This document shows positions 25,059 through 63,975 of a stretch of 64,000 nt of DNA, piece after piece. A program made the position numbers and the translations under genes. How positions within the stretch are numbered: position 1 is the stretch's first letter; each line of letters opens with the position of its first letter. Source of the DNA: Undaria pinnatifida (taxonomy: Eukaryota; Sar; Phaeophyceae; Laminariales; Alariaceae); NCBI GenBank assembly GCA_012845835.1, contig JABAKD010000014.1, positions 1,163,501 to 1,227,500 on the forward strand, read 5' to 3'. The notes under the pieces are model-generated. The model saw nothing but the letters and a program-made list of their open reading frames with translations. It was not told the DNA's origin and did not search any database.

Positions 25059-28000
25059 CAGCAGTAGTAGTACTAGTACTAGCAGTAGTAGTATTAAGTC
25101 CTTCGGGGCTTCAGAGGGAAAATTTGACGATGAAAAAGGATGATGAAGGCATCGGCCATTGCTGATTGGGGGACGATAAAATTGGTGTTCGAAGCACAAC
25201 AGAGTGCGAGGAGGGCTCGTAGAGGACGGGTGCGGCATAATCCTACTCGTCCTGGTCGCTCACACCGTACTCGTAGACGCTTCAAAACCTCTCAATCGGC
25301 GTTGTTATCGCTGTATAAAAAGCCCCAAAAGGGCCAAGGGGGAGCACATCACACATTGATCAGAATCAAATATGGCGAGAAAAATAAGGCAGTACACAGG
25401 TTTTTGGTTTATCGCGGATTCTGAATATTATGGTCCCCCGTAATAGCGCTACTATCAGTAACCGCGACAACAGCAGCAACAGCAGCAACAGCAGCAACAG
25501 CAGCAACAGCAACAGCAACACCAACGCCAACGCCAACACCAAACACCAACATCACCAACACCAATACCAACACCAATACCAACACCAACACCAACACCAA
25601 CACCAACACCAACACCAACACCAACACCAACACCAACACCAACACCAACACCAACACCAACACCAACACCAACACCAACACCAACACCAACACCAACACC
25701 AACAACAACACCAACAACAACAACCTGAACGAGTGTCACAGGAAAGAAACAATGGATGGAGTCGACTCGCAGAACCTCAACGGGTTGAACTCAATAGCTG
25801 ACGTATCTGAAATATTTGACAAAAAAAGCAATACGGATCGAATAGCATGATCAATCAAACATGCATGGAGTCGCAAGACCAACAAAAGATACATGGACGG
25901 AGGCAGCAAGACCAATCAAACATGGATTGAGTGAGACGTGTCACGAAGTCACAACATGTCTGCCGTACGGCCTTTGTGGCCAATCAGAGGGAGTACAACG
26001 TTCCGGGAAAATACGTCCGGACACCTTGTTACACCGTGCCTTACCATACCCTACCCTACTCCAGCAGCCATTGTCTCCCACCAAAAACAGATACAATTCA
26101 GAGAGAAAAAAGTAACAAAAAAGTTTGTAAAATGCGTAGGCGTTTTCTTTCTGTTGTTGACTTCAATTAATAGAGTGAAGCGTACCTGTCGGCCAGCGCG
26201 ATAACCCATGTCTCAGAGGCCTCCTCGCACGTGGCCGCGCACTGCCCTTGCGGCTCGTCGCTTCCGTCGCAGCAGTCGCACACGCCGTCGCCCACCCTTG
26301 ACGACGGCAGCCTTACTGGGCGGTGGCCGCGGTTGGTGCACTCGAAGACTCCTGTCATCGCAGCATCGCAGCATCGCAGCATCGCGGGAGGCTGGCAACG
26401 TGAAGCAAAAAAATTACCAACACAAAATTCGAAAACTGCAAACTACGAAAATATCATCACGCCGTCACTTACCCCCTACCCTACATCACGGCAGCGGCAC
26501 TGGGCGATGGCCGCGGTTGGTGCACTCGAAAACTCCTGCTATCGCAGGAGGCTGGTTATGTGTTATAAAATATACCTGGTAGAGCATGCACCATAGCAGG
26601 TACCAGATAACACGAGATACGAAGACACAAAAACATAAACACCTCTTTATGACAGGTACGGAACTTTCGAAAACACCAAGTACTAGACAGAGGCGATTGG
26701 GGGGGCGAGCGCCCGGTGTCGACACGGCGGTAGAGGTGGTGTCCCTTTATAGCGCGGGTCGAGTAGTGCCGGTTGCCCGCTATAGTGCGTATGAAATCGC
26801 TTGGCGCAGATGGGAGCATGAAGTTATGGCAGCAAAAACGAGCGAACAAGGGTACGGTAGGGAGGATGTTACGACGGTGTTACAAATACGGTATACCCCA
26901 ATTTCACCACCGTTTTTTTTAGCGCTCGCACCAGTGACTGTTAATACGTACCTCACGGACGAAAACAATCTAGGATTATTGGCGCAGCGTAGGCTACCAT
27001 TCCATTGCGGATTAATATCGAAAGATTAGAACAGCACGAAAAATTGAGGTCGCAAAGGGACAGGGGGGAAAAGAAGGGGCGGCACAGGAAAAGCGTGGTG
27101 CAGCAAGCCGCACCATGCCCTCGGTACGTGGTGAAAGAACGGAATATACAACAAAAAGGTGCGCGCCAGCGCAACATCTCACCACCTATTTTACGCCCTG
27201 ATGCGGACCAGTGCCGGTTGCCGTTATAGTGCCGGTATGTGCCGGAAATACAGGCACTATAGGGGCAACCGGCACTACTAGATTTTACTTTACGCCATCG
27301 CCTACCCTACGACGCAGATGACGGCAACCGCATTGGTCGATGGCCGCGGTTGGGGCACTCGAACAATCCGGCGGGCCACGTCGCGGGTTGAAAACATGGA
27401 AAATAATCATGTTAATACTGCCGTCTACCTCGACTGCGACCATGAATGTACCTGTAGTAGACTTAAGAGTTAAGACTATCAAGAACTGCTGCTGTCTACG
27501 ATCACCGCTCGGTTCAGGCATTTTACCATTAATAGGATTTGACGGTTACTCCCTGCCAACTTTGTGTACCACTTAGACAACAGCCGTCTTGTTGATTCTC
27601 GACAGCAACGCAGCAGCAGCAGCAGCAGCAGCACCAACACCAGCACCAGCAAGCAGCACTAGCAGCGTTCGTATGCGTGGAGCTGGAAGCTGTCGTAATA
27701 TTGTGCTTCTTATCGGGCACCAAGGTTACGACATGTATCTGCCCCTTTTTCAGGTGTTCACACGTCCGACAGAGAGTAATCTTCAGGAACTATACAGCAC
27801 AGATCAGTGGGTAGGTGAAAGTCATGCATGTCTCACAGACCATCACGTCGAAACGTGTACACATCACACACCTCGTACAGATCAGAGTAACATTATGCAT
27901 ATAAATACCACCACCTGATATCGCACGTACAGACCCCGGCACACGCTTGACCGGTAAATATCTGTCGCGGAAACGTGTACAGACCATTCAGATCGTGTGT

Positions 28001-31000
28001 ATTATCCCAGTGGAACCTTGTACAGATTATACGACGGATGATCTAAAACGATCTGTGTGATCTGTACATCAATCAATGACCTGATCGGTCTGACGTGCGA
28101 CAAGTTCACACATCAGGCAGGTTTCGATCTAGATGCAGAAAATTCAGGTCCTGTGGATTATCCCCGTGGAACCTTGTGCAGGTGATGTGGATAAGTGAAA
28201 TGATCTGTGTGATCTGTACGTCAATGGTCTGATCTTTTGCACGTGCGAAAAGTTCATACGTCGGACAGCTCACGATCTACATCACATGGATATTATATCT
28301 GTCGGAAGGGCTATTTTGTGCAGGATCAGTAGTATAGATTCAACCCAAGAAACATGCGCTGGACAATTCAGACCATTTCACCCCACAACATGATCTATAA
28401 ACCATGCAGATCATATAGATCAGGGATTTATCTGCCCTGAAAAACACATATAATCTATAGATCAATAGGGATCTGATCTGTCCTAGGTGTGTGAAATATT
28501 CTAGGCTGCAGGCTGCCAAGAGGCCACGGGCAGCGCATTGGGCTGCGGGAGGGAGAGAGTGTGGCCAGGGGTAGTGTTGGTGTCCGAGGAGCAAGCAAAT
28601 GAAAGATTCGCGGCCAAGAATCGTAGATGAAGGAATCGTGGGCCAAGCTTTTCGAAGCTACATGAGAAGTACTCGTGACTCTTCTCGATTCCACGACGAG
28701 ATGCTCCAACACCCAACACTGCTGCATATTACGCACCACTGCTGCGGTTACAAAATTCCACAGCCGTCAGATGTTGTCCCCCTCAAAAACGGGTTTTTAT
28801 AGTTACCGTGCACAGATTGATTACCATCACTCTGTTGACTCTGGTAAAAGCTACCTGGTAGTTCTAAGGGGCGTCGGCGACCTAAATCCTTATACGGTCG
28901 CCCCGGTGGCGTATCAGGTTATCCTCGAGCCTGGTATAGGTCAATTTCGTGAGTTCGAGTCCTCCTGAATGCGTACTCGTACAAATTTGTAGGGACTTTT
29001 TCTTGCGCACGAATTGACTTGCGGAAAGCGCGAGAGCGTGAGTTAGCAACACTCGGTAAAAAACCGAGGTGCAGTGGGGTTGCTGAACCCTATGCGCGAT
29101 AAAAAGTGAGGGCAAGTACCGAGGGGGAGAAGGGACGACACCTGTGATCACGGCTTGTCCCAAAGCTGGAGAGTATAAGTGTGAAAAAAAAAAAAAACTT
29201 ACGAGACACACAAAAAAACAAAAAAACAAAAAAAAAAACGCGCGGCCGCAGCATCACACACACAGCTTGCAAAAATGAGTTTCGACGAGCTCCTAGATCT
29301 GGGGCAAATTGTTACACAGTCGGTTCCCATCAGTTGAAAACGGCCCTTTTCGACTGCACTGTTTTTCGACAAGATTCTTCTGGGCCTCCCTATCACCAGT
29401 CGAGTCAATTTTTCATAATTTGTGTTCTCTTTCTGGAGGCGGTTGATGTGAGGGAGTACTGCTGTATATATGGCAGTCGAAGGCCGTGTGGAAGCTGCCG
29501 GTGCTTCGTGCGTTTTCCGCGGGCAACGCGTGCTTCGCGCGCGACGAACCCTCGTCCAGGCGGGTTAGTGTCATTGGACTTAGACGAAAGCCGCCCAAGC
29601 TACGTTCGTGGCGCTGCACTCAGCCGAGAGCCGTCAAAGCTACAGCAGGGGTAGCCGTTCTTGGCAAAATGACAACGATACTGCGCGCTGCTGCCATCGT
29701 ACGATACACGATGCTGGCGAGTGGAGCTCGGAATGCGCCACGACGACTAGCTACGAGAAGCAGCGGCAGTGACAGCAGTCAAGCCAGCGTCGGTGCCGTT
29801 GTATGATACTGCTGTGTGGTACCTGGTACGGGTGTATGGGCGTGTGTGTTTCGTGGTGAGATGAGCGATGCGATGGGTTCAAGAACACGTTTTCGACTGA
29901 CTTTTTCGACGGGCGGACCCAGTCGAACATGTCGGAAATGTCGAAAATGTCTTTCGACTGGATCTGCTAGTCGAAAAACTCAGCCGAAAAAAAAAGAGTC
30001 GAAAACGCTTTTTTTCGACTTGTGTAAGAAATTTGGGCTTCAGTCGAAAACGGCCGTTTTCGACTGCCGTTTTCGACGGACAAATCCGACTGTAAAAGAA
30101 ATGGCCTCACAGATGTAGTGTATTTTATGTTTTTATAGTAAATGGCACAGGTCTACACCAGTGCCTGAGGAAAAGTTTGTTGGGACCGGAAATATTTCAC
30201 TTAGTAAATGCGTGCAGGGCCGCCCGGTTCCAGGAAATTCGGCTAGATTCAACCAATGAAACACGAGATTCGTAGGATTATTGTAGGGACATTGGTCGGG
30301 GATTCGCGGCAACCGGCGAATACGACCTGCCGCTGCTGTGAGACGTAAGACTGGCCAAAAGGCGAGAGAGCCTAGACCGCTTGCAGCTGTCGTGTTTCGA
30401 CCTGATCCTGCTGCTGTGCACCACGCACACGCACATACACCGTCGTCTCAGACAATCGACGCCGCAGCGGGCGGACCGACACCATGCTGGTGCGGTGGCG
30501 TGTCTCCGCTGTAGTTTGGTTAGTCCTCGGAGCCTGCGACCTGTTGCTGTAAGGAGGTGGGTAGAAGAGTAGAGACTCTGGCGCAGTGTGTGTCAATCCC
30601 TCTACGAGAGGCGCAGGTTGTATGCGTCGTGTACAAAGACATTAGACACGCCACAGCAGCAGCAGTTGCAACCGCAAAACCAAACCATAACAGCAGCACG
30701 CAGCAGATTCGTTTCCATGGTCCCTGGTCCTGCGCCTGCCCGCTGCAGCGTGTGAACCTCTGAACTTCCTCCGTACGCAGTTCATCCAAAGTCTGCACAG
30801 CAGGACAGCAGCTGTCCGAGTATGCGTGTATTTATAGCAGGTTCGTGAAAATCTCAACACGCAGTCTAACAGCACGACGAAATCTCCCCCCCCAAAACAC
30901 TCAAAATATTTAATGCCCCCCGAAAAGTTCCCCACGGGTACGACGAGCATCGGAGTGTCAAACATAGAGTAAAAAGACCAACACCAACCATCATAGAGTG

Positions 31001-31908
31001 GAGAAAACAAAATATTTGAAAAAAAAAGTAAGGAGACCCCTCCCATATAAGAAAAAACTCGCACACATAGTCTAGTCATATTACAAGTACCAACAGCGCA
31101 GCTCGCAAAGATGAGTACTTGTATTGACCCTAAATTCGTCGAACTCACGGCTGACGTCCTTGAAATCCTTGTTCTAAAATTCGTATGATACGTGAGCTGT
31201 GAGCTGTGAGAACGATCAGTTCACGTGCAATTCCGAACTACTCATCGATTTCGCAACACTGCTGTTGTGAAACGTTCGATATTCACAGCTCACCAAGCAG
31301 CTCACAGCTCATCTCTGCAAGCTGCGTGTGTTCCTCCGCCTGTTCCTCTCCGTACAGACCGGACTGTCTCTATCAGATTGTGTGCGGATAAAGCCAAGCA
31401 AATCGATCGCATGAACCAAATTCCCAACAAAACTCCACAGCATGCGATACACACACCAACGCACACGAAGTCAGACACCAAACACAGGCCAGCTAGCCAC
31501 CAGCAACAACACCAAACCACGGATCAAACTCGCATACACCCACTCACCGTTGCTACACGCCGATGTCCCAGGCTCGTCACGCCCGTCCCGACAATCACAG
31601 AAATCATCGTTCACCATGTCCCACGAAACCACAGAGGAACCTCTAGCTCCGCACGCAAGCTTCCCCGAAGCGCGCGCGGCCATAAACATCGCAGCGTCTT
31701 GCCGCCCTACCCCACGAGCGGGAGGCACAAAGTCATCCCCAGCAGCGTTCTCCCTGATCTGGGCCATGGCTGCCTCCCTAGCCTCTGCCATTGAGGCATC
31801 GGAGGAGTGCTTTGCTCCGAAGCCGAAGAGAGCGTTTGTCTCTCTGAGGCACAGCAACAGCGCGACAGGAGCTGTTACGGATACCGTCGACCTCCACCTC
31901 CAGTCCAT
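7849..31908 (-). CDS. Glucosidase II beta subunit (PRKCSH/GTB1 family), 10 exons
   Basis: Regulatory, non-catalytic subunit of ER alpha-glucosidase II, which trims the inner glucoses of N-glycans in the calnexin cycle. The family beta subunit holds the catalytic alpha subunit in the ER and presents glycan through its MRH lectin domain. The predicted protein is about 635 aa. It has a signal peptide (about 1-26, hydrophobic [13 protein letters not shown]), LDL-A-like motifs (Cys86-Cys118 with DDFCDC and DEPGTSAC; Cys125-Cys162 with CDCCDGSDE), an acidic Glu/Lys-rich coiled middle (about 176-470), an MRH domain (Cys493-Cys604 with CWNGPARS and TPAAC), a Gly-rich tail and C-terminal KDEL. Candidate mannose-binding residues are Gln513 or Gln515, Arg569, Glu588 and Tyr594. 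Exons are 31908-31548, 26351-26186, 24743-24624, 23579-23498, 19570-19359, 17363-17249, 14650-14408, 12004-11894, 10085-9939 and 8199-7849. All splice phases agree. The assembly is my inference from sequence alone. Confidence 0.9.
8200..8660 (-). pseudogene. Two ghost copies of the exon 10 acceptor side
   Basis: On the minus strand, about 8460-8385 encodes [11 protein letters not shown], a clear relative of [11 protein letters not shown] in exon 10, preceded by a CCAG. A more decayed copy at about 8600-8525 retains the GGAAAGGCCTCGAGCGTGTG segment. Each is followed on the plus strand by the same GGGTCAAGGGTA-like intron sequence, so exon edge and intron were duplicated together. Confidence 0.75.
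8661..9938. other. Intron 9, outer part
   Basis: No further exon recognised. Contains a dispersed motif ATCAGGACCAAATATGG near 8866 (also 13663) and a copy of the 70-bp GCTTGCAAAGATGAGT repeat near 9825. Confidence 0.45.
9939..10085 (-). CDS. Glucosidase II beta exon 9 (first half of MRH lectin domain)
   Basis: Acceptor GATTCAG before 10085, donor AAG|GTTAGT after 9939, both phase 0, 49 codons. Contains [20 protein letters not shown], the conserved Cys/Tyr/CPF block that opens the MRH domain, and the likely ligand-contacting Gln (513 or 515). Confidence 0.9.
10100..10960. repeat. Intronic tandem repeat, about 250-bp unit, three copies
   Basis: Successive units near 10220, 10430 and 10690 share GAAAATCGCGAAAGCGGCA, TCTGAAACGACAA, GCGGGGGGAACGATA and TTTCAGCACCGCACAGA words. 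Purine-rich on the plus strand. It lies in intron 8 directly upstream (in gene order) of MRH exon 9. Confidence 0.65.
10961..11893. other. Intron 8, inner part
   Basis: No exon recognised. A C-run and a GC-rich segment rich in CCTCCGG/CCGGAGG words (11545-11660) could fold into hairpins. No other structure noted. Confidence 0.4.
11894..12004 (-). CDS. Glucosidase II beta exon 8
   Basis: 37 codons ending KTHEKKIK, donor AAG|GTGAGG after 11894, phase 0. It includes [20 protein letters not shown], which precedes the MRH domain. Two in-phase acceptors are possible: AAAAAG (start 12004) or CATCAG (start 11992, four residues shorter). I cannot choose between them. Confidence 0.75.
12005..14030. 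other. Intron 7 with CACTCGTGCGAGTG motifs and repeats
   Basis: Contains an approximately 75-bp direct repeat around 12320-12470 (TTAGTTTGGCGCAA words), several GTCACTCGYGCGAGTG palindromic words (12515, 12663, 12780, 13850) and the GATC-rich tandem tract at 13080-13590. Confidence 0.5.
13080..13590. repeat. GATCTATAC tandem tract plus a duplicated 110-bp block
   Basis: Two copies of a block with CCGGGTGGGAGCCGTA ... CCAGGGTTTGGATCTGTACC (13165-13250 and 13258-13340) are followed by a degenerate 9-mer array of GATCTATAC/GATCTACAT (13395-13580). A similar GATCTGTGTGATCTGTAC tract lies at 28030-28240. Confidence 0.65.
14408..14650 (-). CDS. Glucosidase II beta exon 7 (Tyr/Gly/Asp-rich then charged)
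   Basis: Acceptor GACCAG before 14650, donor AAG|GTGAGT after 14408, both phase 0, 81 codons. It starts with a Tyr-Gly-Asp-rich segment ([17 protein letters not shown]) followed by charged residues. The low-complexity start may be lineage-specific. Confidence 0.85.
14655..14790. repeat. GTTGGG microsatellite-like array
   Basis: Interrupted GTTGGG/GTTGGGG repeats on the plus strand beginning a few bases from the exon 7 acceptor. On the transcript this is a long C/A-rich tract serving as, or next to, the pyrimidine tract of that acceptor. Confidence 0.7.
14869..15236. mobile_element. TIR element (GTGCTACGATAGAGG family) with nested TTAA MITE
   Basis: Left end ACGCGCGTTACGATAGAGGC; interior TTCTGAACGCCGGGGCTCC as in the other family members; right end near GGTGCACGTC. 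A TTAA-type MITE (15115-15201, TTGACGTCTTTACAAC ... GCTCTAAAGGGG) is nested at about the same internal site as in the copy at 1-326. Confidence 0.65.
15495..15774 (-). mobile_element. tRNA-derived SINE, copy 1
   Basis: Read on the minus strand it opens CCGGTCGCCCCGGTGGCGTA with an A-box-like TGGCGTATCGGG and a B-box GAGTTCGAATCC, then a body with GCGAGAGCGTGAGTTAGCAA and an end CACCTGTGACCACGG...CCAGAAGCTGG. Same order as copies at 28895-29193 and 55835-56130. It is not a standing tRNA gene because no cloverleaf 3' acceptor strand follows the B box. Confidence 0.8.
15930..16320. repeat. Two-copy tandem repeat, about 190-bp unit
   Basis: GTGCGYGGAAACTATAAA, GACAAATCTGACRG, ATGCACCAGTTTATCA and GAGGGCGGAGTNTT occur in the same order at 15968-16110 and 16165-16290, each ending in G-rich sequence. 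Intronic. Confidence 0.65.
17249..17363 (-). CDS. Glucosidase II beta exon 6 (acidic stretch)
   Basis: A strong pyrimidine tract precedes acceptor CGAAG. One base completes GG|T (Gly314), then [20 protein letters not shown] and an Asp/Glu-rich run. Donor CTG|GTGAGG after 17249, phase 0. Acidic composition is typical of the family's middle region. Confidence 0.85.
17640..18085. repeat. 14-bp minisatellite CCTTATAGCCTCAC, about 30 copies
   Basis: Near-regular array of a 14-mer with variants (TTTATAGCCTCACC, CCTTATGGCCTCAC). It lies in intron 5 close to exon 6. No coding potential. Confidence 0.9.
18505..18775 (-). pseudogene. Two ghost copies of the exon 5 donor side
   Basis: The plus-strand string CCTCGAGCACGTCAATGACC of exon 5 (19407-19431 region) recurs at about 18564 and, more decayed (CCTCAAGCACGTCAATGAGC), at 18724. 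Each is preceded by CAGCTCACCCCCTGCTCC-like sequence equivalent to the exon 5 donor (TAGCTCACCCCCTATTCC). So 3' exon edge, donor and adjoining intron were copied together, twice. Confidence 0.8.
19359..19570 (-). CDS. Glucosidase II beta exon 5 (acidic/helical middle)
   Basis: Acceptor TGATATAG before 19570, phase 0; 70 codons plus two bases; donor GG|GTGAGC after 19359. The sequence has an [10 protein letters not shown] start and an [20 protein letters not shown] end. Its 5' edge is duplicated at 21028-21090 and its 3' edge at 18505-18610 and 18655-18775. Confidence 0.85.
20165..20585. repeat. Long imperfect hairpin with roughly 200-bp arms
   Basis: The left arm (about 20165-20349) is the reverse complement of the right arm (about 20385-20585): AGCTGCTGCTGGTGTGGAG against CTACACCAGCAGCAGCTCGG, CAGGAAGCTGTGTGGCAAGC against GCTTGCCTCATAGCTTCCTG, and CCTAGACGATTTGGTT against AACCAAAAGTCGTCTAGG. 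At the centre is a perfect 11-bp stem, CTTACTAGACT / AGTCTAGTAAG (20350-20377), with a 6-nt loop. A single-arm relative is at 5800-6035. It could be a foldback element or a small-RNA precursor. Confidence 0.75.
21028..21090 (-). pseudogene. Ghost copy of the exon 5 acceptor side
   Basis: Minus strand: a CTGTCAG acceptor-like site, then [14 protein letters not shown] against [14 protein letters not shown] in exon 5. It breaks off after about 20 codons. Lies 1.5 kb upstream of exon 5 in gene order, in intron 4. Confidence 0.75.
21237..21326 (+). mobile_element. piggyBac-like TTAA MITE
   Basis: Flanked by TTAA at 21237-21240 and 21323-21326; inverted ends CGCCTTTA / ACAGGGG; core ACTTGAATTTAGTATAGGGA. 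Confidence 0.8.
21849..22018 (+). mobile_element. AAGGCGGT MITE with AGGGGTCCCCCA inverted ends
   Basis: Ends AGGGGTCCCCCA and TGGGGGACCCCT form a 12-bp inverted repeat with one mismatch. Interior AAGGCGG words at four places. Sister of 6242-6411 and 48835-49020. Confidence 0.75.
22348..22437 (+). mobile_element. piggyBac-like TTAA MITE, reference copy
   Basis: Perfect TTAA on both sides (22348-22351, 22434-22437), then inverted ends CCCCTTT / AAAGGGG. The 90-bp length and the core ACTTGGATTTAGTATAGGGA are shared by at least eight copies in the window. TTAA target plus CCC-starting ends is the hallmark of piggyBac-type transposition. Confidence 0.85.
22840..22915 (+). mobile_element. Decayed TTAA MITE
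   Basis: Core ACTTGGAATTAGTGTAGGAA and GGTTTTGGGGCTTTACAGGG are retained; the left end is lost. Confidence 0.55.
23126..23437 (+). mobile_element. hAT-like GGGTC MITE
   Basis: Left end CAGGGCCGTTTCACGGGTCA, right end GGCGAAAAACCCTG. The interior is mainly GACCC/GATCC pentamers with three TCGCGAGATTT-like spacers. It lies 60 bp from exon 4, on its 3' side. The A-rich flanks make a target duplication hard to read. Confidence 0.8.
23498..23579 (-). CDS. Glucosidase II beta exon 4 (coiled-coil segment)
   Basis: Acceptor TTGGCAG before 23579. One base completes AA|G, then 27 codons reading [20 protein letters not shown] and on. Donor GAG|GTATGG after 23498, phase 0. A diverged duplicate lies 300 bp upstream in gene order, at 23868-23950. 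Confidence 0.85.
23868..23950 (-). pseudogene. Ghost copy of exon 4
   Basis: Minus strand reads [20 protein letters not shown] then WRKD, matching exon 4 ([20 protein letters not shown]) with substitutions and a changed spacing. An ATTGGCAG remnant of the acceptor is present. Located in intron 3. Confidence 0.8.
24426..24513 (+). mobile_element. piggyBac-like TTAA MITE
   Basis: Left TCAA (mutated), right TTAA at 24510-24513; core TTACTTGGAATTGGTATAGG. Confidence 0.7.
24624..24743 (-). CDS. Glucosidase II beta exon 3 (charged helix)
   Basis: Acceptor CACCCAG before 24743. One base completes AG|G (Arg176), then a Glu/Arg/Ala-rich helix ([20 protein letters not shown]). Donor GCGAA|GTGAGC after 24624, phase 2. 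Charged helical composition matches the family's coiled-coil segment. Confidence 0.8.
24905..25095. repeat. (AGT)n trinucleotide array
   Basis: About 60 triplets of AGT/AGC with interruptions. Translates to poly-Val, Ser or Leu in the different frames; not coding. Confidence 0.95.
25455..25725. repeat. (CAGCAA)n and (CCAACA)n arrays
   Basis: CAGCAA repeats (25468-25520) run into a pure CCAACA hexamer array (25560-25715). The same hexamer, as TTGGTG/GGTGTT, forms arrays at 33735-33864 and 35561-35830. Confidence 0.95.
26186..26351 (-). CDS. Glucosidase II beta exon 2 (second LDL-A-like motif)
   Basis: Acceptor GACAG before 26351. The split codon G|GA gives Gly121, then [11 protein letters not shown] and [16 protein letters not shown], the family's most conserved N-terminal block. 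Donor GACAG|GTACGC after 26186, phase 2. Two decayed copies of this exon's 5' part lie upstream at 26473-26535 and 27290-27370. Confidence 0.9.
26473..26535 (-). pseudogene. Ghost copy of exon 2 with working-looking splice sites
   Basis: Minus strand: ATAGCAG acceptor, then [16 protein letters not shown]-stop, then GGG|GTAAGT donor. The hypothetical exon is 63 nt with an in-frame TGA. It matches exon 2 ([16 protein letters not shown]) at almost every codon up to the stop. Confidence 0.8.
27290..27370 (-). pseudogene. Older ghost copy of exon 2
   Basis: Minus strand: [18 protein letters not shown] then a stop. The acceptor AG has been lost (CCGCC|GGATTG). More decayed than the copy at 26473-26535, which suggests at least two duplication events. 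Confidence 0.75.
28030..28480. repeat. GATCTGTGTGATCTGTAC-rich tract
   Basis: Degenerate direct repeats with GGATTATCCCNGTGGAACCTTG and GATCTGTGTGATCTGTAC. Related to the tract at 13380-13590. Intron 1. Confidence 0.55.
28895..29193 (+). mobile_element. tRNA-derived SINE, copy 2 (reference copy)
   Basis: Plus strand: CGGTCGCCCCGGTGGCGTAT with A-box-like TGGCGTATCAGG, B box GAGTTCGAGTCC at about 28952, body GCGAGAGCGTGAGTTAGCAA, GCGCGATAAAAAGTGAGGGC, CACCTGTGATCACGGCTTGT, and a terminal A run at 29181-29194. Promoter boxes at the 5' end and a 3' A tail are the SINE plan. Confidence 0.85.
29333..30090. repeat. Cluster of GTCGAAA / TTTCGAC palindromic words
   Basis: More than ten GTCGAAAA or TTTTCGAC words, densest at 29885-30080, including the perfect 26-bp palindrome CAGTCGAAAACGG/CCGTTTTCGACTG at 30041-30066. 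The intervening 29480-29800 segment is GC-rich, with no recognised gene. Confidence 0.6.
30091..31547. other. Intron 1, promoter-proximal part
   Basis: No exon recognised. Contains a copy of the 70-bp dispersed repeat near 31098 (GCTCGCAAAGATGAGTA) and CACACA/CAGCAG-rich stretches. Confidence 0.45.
31548..31908 (-). CDS. Glucosidase II beta exon 1 (signal peptide, first LDL-A-like motif)
   Basis: Residues 1-120 plus one base. The ATG at 31908-31906 is the first in frame, followed by a hydrophobic signal sequence ending near Asn-Ala-Leu. The 3' part carries the family block VNDDFCDC then DEPGTSAC; the usual DGSDE appears as DGRDE (Arg for Ser). The donor after 31548 is G|GTGAGT, phase 1. Confidence 0.9.
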
Positions 31909-32217
31909 CACTGATGCCGAGGAGCGACTCTAATAATAAGCAGTATGTTATCACCACCACCACCACTGGAGGTAGCTAGATGCGGAGTATAGCAGCAGCG
32001 ATCCCGGTCTAAACCAGCAGTACTGATTCTCTAGCCTGTTCCCACAGTGGTTTTGGTTTGGAACATTCGACGGTTTTCGAGTGAATGAATGGCGTTTTTT
32101 GTAACTGTCGGTTTTCCGACATGCGACAAACGGCTGCCATGCAACGGAGCAGATCGACTGCTCTGCTGCGTGCTCGGTGCTCAGCTCCGATCTTGATCGA
32201 GGGCACGCGCAGACACC
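31909..32217. promoter_or_regulatory. Divergent promoter region between the two genes
   Basis: The 309 bp between the two start codons must hold both 5' UTRs and at least the core promoters, unless there is an upstream non-coding exon. No TATA box is evident on either side. A short inverted repeat GCAGATCGACTGCTCTGC (32150-32167) and GTCGGTTTTCCGAC (32107-32120) are visible. Confidence 0.6.

Positions 32218-63975
<31,758 letters not shown>

Noticed and set aside
24800-25801. Poly-Val, poly-Leu and His-Gln open frames
   Set aside because: AGT and CCAACA arrays.
28895-28970. A tRNA gene (also 15700-15774 and 56050-56130)
   Set aside because: A and B boxes are present but no acceptor-stem pairing follows the B box; the same body follows in every copy, so it is a SINE head.
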